From DAOTZU01 sp034433995 (GTDB taxonomy: Bacteria > Chloroflexota > Anaerolineae > UBA1429), in contig DAOTZU010000008.1 in NCBI GenBank assembly GCA_034433995.1, positions 1-35,805 of the forward strand: DNA of 35,805 bases, in the 5' to 3' direction. The stretch's first letter is position 1. Each line of letters starts with the position of its first letter. The notes under the pieces were generated by a model. That model had not been told where the DNA came from. It ran no database searches and saw only the letters and a program-made list of their open reading frames with translations. The position numbers and the translations under genes are program-made. Of the stretch, positions 29,799-35,805 are shown in pieces.

Positions 29799-31163
29799 CT
29801 ACATCTTGCACATGGTGCGCTCGAAATCCGGCTTGGCCAGATCGGCGATCTTTTGCATCCCCTTCTCCACCGAGATCTCGCCCTTCATGATGGCGGGCAT
29901 CTCTTTGCCGATGACGGTGGCCACCGCGCCCCATCCCGCCGGGCGGAAGAACTCGGGGGAGAGCTCCTTCTCCTGGGCGGCCCAGAACTCGTTAAAGGCC
30001 CAATCGCCAAAGATGGGCGAGCGCGCCTTCAGGAAGAGGGAGGAGGCGAGATACGGCCGGTAGCCGGGGATAATGCCCCAGCCGCCGGTGAGGGCGCAAC
30101 CCTCCAAGCTGCCCAGGGCATATTGCATGTAGAGGATAGCGTTTTCCCGGTTGGCCGAGCACTTGGGGTTGACCAACTGCGCGCCACCCCAGATGCCTGT
30201 GCGATACTTGATCCCCGGCCCCGTGGGGAACTTGGCGATGCGCCAATAGCCCGCGCCTTGCTCGGGGGTCTTGATCTGGGCCTCCCAGAAGCCCTTGGCC
30301 CAGGCCGCCGCGAAATCGCCGATGAGGGTGCCCTCCTGGATGGCGGCCCAGTAAGGGGCGCTCCACCAAGCTACGTCCATGCCACCTTTGGAATCCCACA
30401 GCTTCTTGACGATGGTCATGGCCTGGATGCTTTTCTCATCGGTGACGAGCATTTTCTGGCCATCCTTGCTCACCGCCGTGCCGCCAAGCTGATGCAGGAC
30501 AAAGAAGTACAGGGCGCTCCAGCCATCGGCCGGGAAGCAGAAGGTGTACTTGCCCTTTTTCTGGATCTCGGACGACATCAGGCAAAAGTCGTCATACGTC
30601 ATCTTGTCCCAATCGATGTCCTTGTAGCCCATCTCGGCGAACTTGTCATAGCGGTAATAGTAGCCGCTGACGCTGATATCGCCGGGCCAGCCCACGTATT
30701 TGCCCGTCTTGGCGATAAAGGTTTCGTTGAGCTTGGCCGGATGGAAATCGTCCTTGATGGGCGTGATGATTTCCGTGAGATCCGTGAGCAGGTTATTGCA
30801 GCCCCAGTCCTGGGCCTCGGTGGCCTCGGCCCAATAAAGGTCAGGGCAGCCGCTGCCCGCGGCCATGGCCGCCGTGATCTTTTCCCCCCGGTCCGCCGGG
30901 TGCGGCGAGACCCACTTGATCTTGGGGTATTTCTGCACGAACCCTTCGGCCGCCAGGTCCATGGGGTGTTGATCGTGTCCCCAGAAGATCACCTCGCCTT
31001 GGGGCTCCGGGGCCTTGGCGATCACGGTCTCTTTGACGACTTTTTCCTTCTCCACGACCACGGTCTCTTTGACCACCTTGGGCGCGCAAGCGGCCAAGGC
31101 AGCCGCCGCCCCCGCAAGACCAAAGGCCCGGATGAACGCGCGACGAGAGAATTTGGTTTGCAT
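29799..31163 (-). CDS. Sugar ABC transporter substrate-binding lipoprotein, twin-arginine type
   Basis: The 454-residue protein begins with SRRAF (twin-arginine motif), a hydrophobic stretch (FGLAGAAAALAAC) and a lipobox ending at Cys26. It is predicted to be exported by Tat and then lipidated. A charged linker with repeated VVKETV/VVEKEK separates the anchor from the binding domain. The body is an extracellular solute-binding family 1 fold (GEVIFWGHDQHP, VGWPGDISVSGYYYR, MTYDDFC, GWGIIPGYRP). The ligand is probably a mono- or oligosaccharide. The ATG at 31163 has AAGGAGGG upstream; a TTG 18 codons earlier is rejected. It is first in the transporter operon, with a 215-nt leader. Confidence 0.95.
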   Translation of the reverse strand: MQTKFSRRAFIRAFGLAGAAAALAACAPKVVKETVVVEKEKVVKETVIAKAPEPQGEVIFWGHDQHPMDLAAEGFVQKYPKIKWVSPHPADRGEKITAAMAAGSGCPDLYWAEATEAQDWGCNNLLTDLTEIITPIKDDFHPAKLNETFIAKTGKYVGWPGDISVSGYYYRYDKFAEMGYKDIDWDKMTYDDFCLMSSEIQKKGKYTFCFPADGWSALYFFVLHQLGGTAVSKDGQKMLVTDEKSIQAMTIVKKLWDSKGGMDVAWWSAPYWAAIQEGTLIGDFAAAWAKGFWEAQIKTPEQGAGYWRIAKFPTGPGIKYRTGIWGGAQLVNPKCSANRENAILYMQYALGSLEGCALTGGWGIIPGYRPYLASSLFLKARSPIFGDWAFNEFWAAQEKELSPEFFRPAGWGAVATVIGKEMPAIMKGEISVEKGMQKIADLAKPDFERTMCKM

Positions 31164-31378
31164 GCTGAGACCCTCCTTAGGTAGTAGAATAAACACCGGG
31201 GAAATAACAGCCGACAACGAAACAGCTTACCTCGATAAGCACCTCCTTTCGCGCAGCTAGCCATCGCTTGTGCGCGCTTTATGGCGCCAAGACGGATCAC
31301 GCTAGCCCCAGCAAGGCCTAACACAGGGTAAAATGAGGGAAATGGGGTGGGCCGAACCTGTATAGCATCGGTCCAGCC
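31164..31378 (-). promoter_or_regulatory. Long 5' leader of the sugar transporter operon
   Basis: About 215 nt separate the predicted start (near 31378) from the binding-protein ATG. The minus strand contains AAAGGAGGTG (near 31244-31253), an excellent match to the 16S anti-Shine-Dalgarno, but with no start codon at the proper distance; GCTTA/TAAGC arms follow it directly. I see no known riboswitch or continuous reading frame. Confidence 0.45.
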
Positions 31379-31381
31379 CTG

Positions 31382-31402
31382 CATATCATAGCACACGATA
31401 TG
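31382..31402. promoter_or_regulatory. Palindrome over the transporter -10 (candidate operator)
   Basis: CATATC (31382-31387) and GATATG (31397-31402) form a perfect inverted repeat with a nine-base centre. A repressor bound here would block the promoter. Confidence 0.45.
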
Positions 31403-31413
31403 GGTTTTGTCAA
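31385..31413 (-). promoter_or_regulatory. Promoter of the sugar transporter operon
   Basis: On the minus strand TTGACA (31413-31408) and TATGAT (31390-31385) are 17 bp apart. A palindrome (31382-31402) overlaps the -10 and spacer. Confidence 0.85.
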
Positions 31414-31561
31414 TACCTTTTGCGAAAAAGAAGCCAACCGCAGGCTGTTTTTAGCGGAACACAAGGAAAGCAAGCTTGGGCGAGCCAGATGATTCCCTTC
31501 TGCCGGGATCTCCCTGGGGCGACGGATGCAGCATGGCCCGGTCGCCGCGTGGTACCTCGGT
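31414..31561. other. Intergenic stretch without recognised content
   Basis: Between the transporter promoter and the aldo/keto reductase stop I see no gene, strong hairpin or T-run. A CCGGGATCTCCCTGG near 31504 is weakly symmetrical. Confidence 0.5.
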
Positions 31562-32536
31562 TCAAGGCGCGCGATGCAAGCAGATCGGGTCGGGCAGGGC
31601 AAAGGTAGTGAGGAATTCCGCCCAGACCTCGGGGGCGATGGGCGTCTGCAGAGCAGCCACGTCCTCCGCGATGCGCTCGGCGTGGGAGGCGCCCATGAGG
31701 ATGGTGGCCACCCGAGGGTCGCGCAGGCTGTATTGCAGCGCCAGGGCCAACAGATTCACGTGCTGCGCGTTGGCCCACTGCCACATGGCCTGGGCCTTGG
31801 GGAGGTACATGGCGATGCGCGGGTGGGGCTTGGCGTCGGGGGCGTCGCTCCAGCCGAAACGCTCCCGGGCCACCTCCAAAGGGTCGCGCCCGCCCACCAG
31901 GCCGTAGAGGCTGACCATGGCGTTCATCACCCCCACATCATGGGCCGCCGGCTCCAGGATACCCTGGATGGCCGTCTGGTTCAGGAGGTTGTAATCGCCA
32001 AAGGTGAGGGCGACATCCATCTCCCCCGTCTCCATCAGCCGTTGGTGAAACGCATGGGGCCGAGCGCCCAGGCCCATGGCGCGGATCACCCCTTGGCGCT
32101 TGAGCTCCTTAAAAGTATCCCAGGCGGCCCCTGGCGCCAGTACCTCTTCGATGTTCTCCGGATCGTGCACCAGGAGGATATCCAAATAGTCGGTGCGCAG
32201 CAGGCGCAGGCTCTCCTCCACGCTCCTCAAGGTGCCCTCGCGGCTATAGTCTTTGGGGCGGGAACGGGTGCCCGTCTTGGTGCACAGGATGACATCCTCC
32301 CGCTTGCCGCCGCGCCGGTACCATTCGGCCAAGCCCGCGCCGATGTAGCCCTCGCTGGGGCCATAGCCGGCGGAGGTGTCGATCAGGTTAATGCCCAATT
32401 CTAGCGCCCGCACCACGGCGGCGATGGCCCGCTCCTCGCTCCAGCCATCGTCCACCCGGCCCAGCCAGGCGCCTCCCAAGCCAATGGTGGTGACCATGAA
32501 CCCCGTGCGCCCCAAACGACGTTTCTCCAGCGACAT
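31562..32536 (-). CDS. Aldo/keto reductase
   Basis: The 324-residue NAD(P)H-dependent carbonyl reductase folds as a TIM barrel. The catalytic tetrad is visible: Asp53 and Tyr58 (INLIDTSAGYGPSE), Lys87 (VILCTKTGT) and His124 (ILLVHDP). The N-terminus (EKRRLGRTGFMVTTIGLGG) and the late VATILMGASHAERI fit the D-threo-aldose/L-fucose dehydrogenase-like branch, but the substrate is not certain. The ATG at 32536 fits homologues; another ATG four codons upstream (32548) is nearly as good. A frame open to 33523 continues through the promoter and is ignored. It is single-gene, divergent from the histidine kinase. Confidence 0.93.
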   Translation of the reverse strand: MSLEKRRLGRTGFMVTTIGLGGAWLGRVDDGWSEERAIAAVVRALELGINLIDTSAGYGPSEGYIGAGLAEWYRRGGKREDVILCTKTGTRSRPKDYSREGTLRSVEESLRLLRTDYLDILLVHDPENIEEVLAPGAAWDTFKELKRQGVIRAMGLGARPHAFHQRLMETGEMDVALTFGDYNLLNQTAIQGILEPAAHDVGVMNAMVSLYGLVGGRDPLEVARERFGWSDAPDAKPHPRIAMYLPKAQAMWQWANAQHVNLLALALQYSLRDPRVATILMGASHAERIAEDVAALQTPIAPEVWAEFLTTFALPDPICLHRAP

Positions 32537-32595
32537 CGTTACCCCCATCTCCGCAGTATCGTGATCGGGCTTGTGACTTGGCCCAACCCCGCGTG

Positions 32596-32623
32596 ATTGT
32601 AGACGCATTGCTTCTGTTGGCAA
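32596..32623 (-). promoter_or_regulatory. Promoter of the aldo/keto reductase
   Basis: On the minus strand TTGCCA (32623-32618) and TACAAT (32601-32596) are 16 bp apart, about 60 bases before the start codon. Confidence 0.7.
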
Positions 32624-32759
32624 GTTCTGCGAGACGGAGGATGTCGGGAAGAATGGGCACATGATCCATATCAAAACCCTTGGGGATGCCTCCTCTCCTG
32701 AACCCCACGTTTTTCGACGCCCGAGGGAGAGGGTTCTTTTCCAGCCCCCGGATTCGGGG

Positions 32760-32765
32760 TACAAT
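32760..32765 (+). promoter_or_regulatory. Likely -10 box of the hybrid histidine kinase
   Basis: TACAAT stands 41 bases before the ATG at 32807. The -35 region is poor (TTTTCC at 17 bp), so an activator may be needed. Confidence 0.5.
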
Positions 32766-32806
32766 CTGGTCAAGTTCTCCTTCCGCATTCCACCGAGGGA
32801 GGTCCC

Positions 32807-34999
32807 ATGGCCAAGAAACGCTGGATTCTCCGCGAGCCCGAGCCCAGCGAGGGCGGGATGATCGCCTTTCGCCGCCAGCTCCTCTTTGTGCTGGCGGTGA
32901 TCGTCCTGTATGGCTCCTGGCTGCTCATCCTCTGGATGGGCGAGGAAGGGTTGACAGTGCGACGGCTGGCCCTCGTCGCCTGGGGAAGTTTGTTGGGGGT
33001 GGCGCTCCTTTTCTTGCGCGAAGGATGGCCCCGCACCAGCACCTACCTTTACCTGGTGGGGAGCTTGGCCCTCACCGGCCTTTTTGCCCACGCTTTGGCC
33101 CAGCCGCTGCTTTTGGTGTTGTACATCTTGCCTATGCTGGCAGCGAGCCTGATCCTCCCCGCCTTGCCCTCCCTCGGCGTGACCATCGCGGCCACGGCAT
33201 TGATGATCCGCCTGACCCCGCCCCCCCAGCAAAGCGTATGGGCGGGTCTGTGGATCGTCCTGGCAAGCGCCGTTTGGGTCATCGGGATCACGGCCCGGCG
33301 CACCTTGGCCCTGGCCGATTATTGGGAGCGCGAGCTGGCCCTGCGCCAGGAGGCTTTGGTCAGCCAACTCCGCGAGCGCCAGGGCGAACTGAACCGCACC
33401 CTCAAGGCGCTGGACGAGGCTTATGTCTCCCTCAAGCGCACCAACGAGGAGCTGGTCCTCGCCAGGCAGCAGGCCGAGGAGGCGCGGGCGCTGAAGGAAC
33501 AGTTTGTGGCCAATGTGAGCCACGAGCTCCGCACGCCCCTCAACCTGATCGTGGGCTTTGCCGAGATGATGTATCTCTCACCCGAGATCTATGGCGACGT
33601 GCATTGGACGCCCACTTTGGAGGGAGATATCCAAGAGATCTATCGGGCCAGCCGCCATCTGCAGAGCCTGGTGAACGATATCCTGGACCTGGCGCGGATC
33701 GACGCCTCACGCCTGCCCATGTTCCGCGAGTTGCAGGATCTCCGCACCATCGTCGCCGAGGCGGTGGAGACCATCGCCCCCCTGTTCAAGCAACGCGGCC
33801 TCGATTATCACGTCTCTTGGCCCGACGAACTGCCCCAAGTCTTTGTGGACCGCACCCGCATCCGTCAGGTGTTGCTCAATCTGCTGAACAACGCCGTGCG
33901 CTTTACCGACAAAGGGGGCATCACCGTGCGCATCGAGGAAACCAAAGAGGCGGTGATGGTCAGCGTGCAGGACACGGGGACCGGCATCCCCGCCGACCAA
34001 TTGGACAAAATCTTTGAAGAGTTCCGCCAGGTGGAGGCGGGGCCGCGCAGCCGGGGCGGGGCGGGTCTGGGCCTGGCCCTCAGCCGCCAGTTTGTGGAGC
34101 TGCACGGCGGCCGCATGTGGGTGGAAAGCACCGTGGGCGTGGGCAGCACGTTCTATTTCTCTCTGCCCAAGCCGGGCGCCCTGGAACAGACCATCCCCCT
34201 GCAACGGATCCCGCCCAAGCGCAAGCTCGAGGGCACCGGCGCGCCGGTGGTGCTGGTGGACCCGGACCCCTCCATCGCCGACATGCTGGCCCGCTATCTG
34301 GGCGATCGGCCGGTGTTGGCCCTGCCGCATCCCACCCACATCGAGGAGGTGGTCGAGGCCAAACATCCCCTGGCGGTGATCATCAACCAGGCCCCCGATA
34401 CGCCAGCGGAGGCATGGACGGCGGTTCCCGGCGCCGCCTGCGCCCGCTACAACGTGCCGCTCCTGCGCTGTTCCATCCCCAGCCCCAGTTGGCTGCGCCA
34501 ATCTTCCGGGCTGGACGATGTGCTCTCTAAACCCATCTCGGTGGAGGCGTTACGCCAGCTGCTCCAAAGGCAAGACCCGCCACCGCGAAGCGTCCTGGTG
34601 GTGGATGACGACCCCGGCTTTGTGCGCCTGATGCGGAGGATGCTGGACACGCTGGAGGAGCCGCTGCAGGTTTGGGCGGCATACAACGGGGCCCAAGCGT
34701 TGCGGCTGGCCCACGAGGCCAAGCCCGACCTCATCCTGTTGGACCTTTTGATGCCCGAAATGGACGGCTTTGCCGTGGCCACCGCCTTGCGCCAAGACCC
34801 GGCCACCCAGTCCCTGCGCATCGTCGCCGTGACGGCCACCAGCTACGCCGAGGAGGCCCTCCAGCGCCGGGGCAGCCACCTCACCCTCACCCAAGCGGAG
34901 GGGTTGAGCACGGGAACCGTGGTGGAGCTCCTGAGTGCCATCCTCAAGATCGTGCGGCCCAACTATGTGGCCGAGGAGACCAGACCCTCCAAGACCTGA
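32807..34999 (+). CDS. Hybrid sensor histidine kinase with two receiver-like domains
   Basis: The 730-residue protein has about six membrane helices in residues 20-165, a coiled coil (about 175-230), and HisKA with phospho-His239 (VANVSHELRTPLN). The HATPase domain has an N box (LLNLLNNAVRFTDKG), G1 (VQDTGTGIP) and G2 (GGAGLGLALSRQFVELHGG). It then carries two receiver domains. The first (about 480-590) opens LVDPDPSIADMLA but has VIINQAPDTP where the phospho-Asp should be. The second (about 600-720) has VVDDDPGF and LILLDLLMPEMDGF with Asp646, but no Lys at its end (HLTLTQAEGLS). There is no extracellular sensor, so sensing is probably within the membrane. GGGAGG precedes the ATG. The last 37 bases overlap the converging gene. 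Confidence 0.93.
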   Translation: MAKKRWILREPEPSEGGMIAFRRQLLFVLAVIVLYGSWLLILWMGEEGLTVRRLALVAWGSLLGVALLFLREGWPRTSTYLYLVGSLALTGLFAHALAQPLLLVLYILPMLAASLILPALPSLGVTIAATALMIRLTPPPQQSVWAGLWIVLASAVWVIGITARRTLALADYWERELALRQEALVSQLRERQGELNRTLKALDEAYVSLKRTNEELVLARQQAEEARALKEQFVANVSHELRTPLNLIVGFAEMMYLSPEIYGDVHWTPTLEGDIQEIYRASRHLQSLVNDILDLARIDASRLPMFRELQDLRTIVAEAVETIAPLFKQRGLDYHVSWPDELPQVFVDRTRIRQVLLNLLNNAVRFTDKGGITVRIEETKEAVMVSVQDTGTGIPADQLDKIFEEFRQVEAGPRSRGGAGLGLALSRQFVELHGGRMWVESTVGVGSTFYFSLPKPGALEQTIPLQRIPPKRKLEGTGAPVVLVDPDPSIADMLARYLGDRPVLALPHPTHIEEVVEAKHPLAVIINQAPDTPAEAWTAVPGAACARYNVPLLRCSIPSPSWLRQSSGLDDVLSKPISVEALRQLLQRQDPPPRSVLVVDDDPGFVRLMRRMLDTLEEPLQVWAAYNGAQALRLAHEAKPDLILLDLLMPEMDGFAVATALRQDPATQSLRIVAVTATSYAEEALQRRGSHLTLTQAEGLSTGTVVELLSAILKIVRPNYVAEETRPSKT

Positions 35000-35805
35000 A
35001 GGAGGCGGGCACGATCCACCGGTTTGTGCAAAAAGGCATCGGCACCCAGGGCAGCCGAAAGCTGGGGATCGTTGATGATGGAGCAGACCAAGACCTTGGC
35101 CCGGCGGCCGGCCTCGCCCTGGCGCAGGGCCTCCAAAATCTCCCAGCCATCGCGTTGGGGCATCATAATATCCAGGATGATGACATCGGGCCGCAGGCTC
35201 TCCACCAACTCCAGGGCCTGGTTGGGATCGGTGACGCCGACAAGTTGATACGGCTGATCCTGCAGATACCGCTCAAAAAGGCGGATGAGCCCCTGGTTAT
35301 CGTCAATGATCAAGACCGAGGGACGCGAGACCAAGGGCACCCGAATCTGGATTTGGCCCTCTCCCTCGACACGATGAGCGCTCTGCCAATCCAAGCCCAG
35401 CGTCTCCAAGAGTTGGGCGGCCACGGCGTAGGGCTGGTCGGGCTTGCCCAAATCCGGCGGCGTGGCGGAGCGGTAGCGGATCTCGATGCAAGCCAGTTGA
35501 CCGCGACGCGCCAAACACAGCCGCACCGGGGCGCCCTGGTGCACCCCCACAATGTGGCTCAAAAGGTTCAACAGGGCCTGGCGCAACATCACCCGGTTGG
35601 TGGCCACCCGCAAGGCGCCGGGCTCGACGGCCGCATCCAGCTGGATCCCCCTCTCGGCAGCCAAAGGGCCCACACTCTTGAGCACGCTCTGCACCAGCTC
35701 GGCCAGGTCCACATCCTGCTGGGTGACGGTGGTCAGGCGCTCCACCTCGGCCTGCACCCGGGCCGCGGAGGAATCCACCTTGGCTCCCGACGCCGCTTCT
35801 CTGGC
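34963..35805 (-). CDS. Kinase-like/receiver protein with degenerate ATPase domain (5' end cut off)
   Basis: The frame is open to the right edge, giving 281 codons of the C-terminal part. A HATPase-like domain comes first (VDLAELVQSVLKSVGPLAAERGI; NRVMLRQALLNLLSHIVG). The N-box Asn expected in LLxNA is replaced, and neither a DxGxG nor a GxGLGL box is seen, so ATP binding is doubtful. A complete receiver follows: VLIIDDNQGLIRLF, VIILDIMMPQRDGW with phospho-Asp, and ADAFLHKPV with the conserved Lys. The upstream part, perhaps with membrane or sensory domains, is outside the window. It converges on the hybrid kinase with a 37-bp overlap and may act in the same signalling system (inference). Confidence 0.85.
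   Translation of the reverse strand, partial: AREAASGAKVDSSAARVQAEVERLTTVTQQDVDLAELVQSVLKSVGPLAAERGIQLDAAVEPGALRVATNRVMLRQALLNLLSHIVGVHQGAPVRLCLARRGQLACIEIRYRSATPPDLGKPDQPYAVAAQLLETLGLDWQSAHRVEGEGQIQIRVPLVSRPSVLIIDDNQGLIRLFERYLQDQPYQLVGVTDPNQALELVESLRPDVIILDIMMPQRDGWEILEALRQGEAGRRAKVLVCSIINDPQLSAALGADAFLHKPVDRARLLQVLEGLVSSAT

Noticed and set aside
29853..31184. 443-codon open frame on the plus strand
   Set aside because: It is the antisense shadow of the substrate-binding protein gene, without motifs or a ribosome site.
32537..33523. N-terminal extension of the aldo/keto reductase
   Set aside because: The extension runs antisense to the histidine kinase and through the reductase promoter; homologues begin at 32536.
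1..35805. tRNA, rRNA or CRISPR array
   Set aside because: No cloverleaf, rRNA-like stretch or regularly spaced direct repeat was seen on either strand.

Overview
This 35.8 kb, GC-rich window comes from a bacterial chromosome with compact gene spacing on both strands. Gene content suggests a Chloroflexota (Anaerolineae-like) bacterium. The clues are a substrate-binding lipoprotein with a VVKETVVVEKE-type linker after its twin-arginine lipoprotein signal, a Thr-rich insertion in SecD, an EF-G-2-type GTPase, and DUF123, AzlCD and pyruvate phosphate dikinase genes. This placement is inferred from protein character; no rRNA or other taxonomic marker is present. Many promoters match the sigma-70 consensus closely, usually with a 17-bp spacer.

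Layout. 1-5044 (minus): a cut-off family-39-type glycosyltransferase, lepA, an unknown protein with a transglutaminase-like triad, an AI-2E-family permease and tlyA. 5111-8968 (plus): secD-secF, then a rhodanese-less thiI. 8989-10417 (minus): azlD, azlC and a DUF123 GIY-YIG protein in an overlapping operon. 10532-14182 (plus): EF-G-2-like GTPase, zinc-dependent dehydrogenase and VOC protein. 14253-14957 (minus): a peroxiredoxin with an in-frame UGA at the peroxidatic cysteine. 15193-18273: pgk and pfkA (plus) and gpmA (minus). 18531-21309 (plus): DegT/StrS aminotransferase and a double amidohydrolase. 21392-24940 (minus): a 30-residue membrane peptide, FmdB zinc ribbon, thioredoxin, 2x[4Fe-4S] ferredoxin, Gfo/Idh/MocA oxidoreductase and dihydroorotase. 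25126-27792 (plus): ppdK. 27879-31163 (minus): sugar ABC importer (two permeases and binding protein, no ATPase). 31562-32536 (minus): aldo/keto reductase. 32807-35805: a hybrid histidine kinase overlapping, tail to tail, a second cut-off kinase-like/receiver gene.

The strongest discovery is the peroxiredoxin at 14253-14957. Conventional gene calling would split it in two or call it a pseudogene. The UGA sits exactly where the family has its catalytic cysteine, and a GC-rich hairpin with a G-starting tetraloop follows at the distance expected for a bacterial SECIS. The host should therefore make selenocysteine. Other notable structures are a 139-bp MITE-like element with 13/15 terminal inverted repeats and a perfect 9-bp target duplication (22548-22704), and an interspersed palindrome family around GACAGGTCT/AGACCCGTC. 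One copy of that family is translated as the linker joining two amidohydrolase domains. Two genes also appear to be leaderless, with identical promoter-to-ATG geometry.

Functionally the window mixes central carbon metabolism (pgk, pfkA, gpmA, ppdK), thiol/selenol redox chemistry (peroxiredoxin, thioredoxin, ferredoxin), translation (lepA, EF-G-2, tlyA, thiI), protein export (secDF) and carbohydrate uptake. No rRNA, tRNA, CRISPR array, phage genes or transposase were seen.
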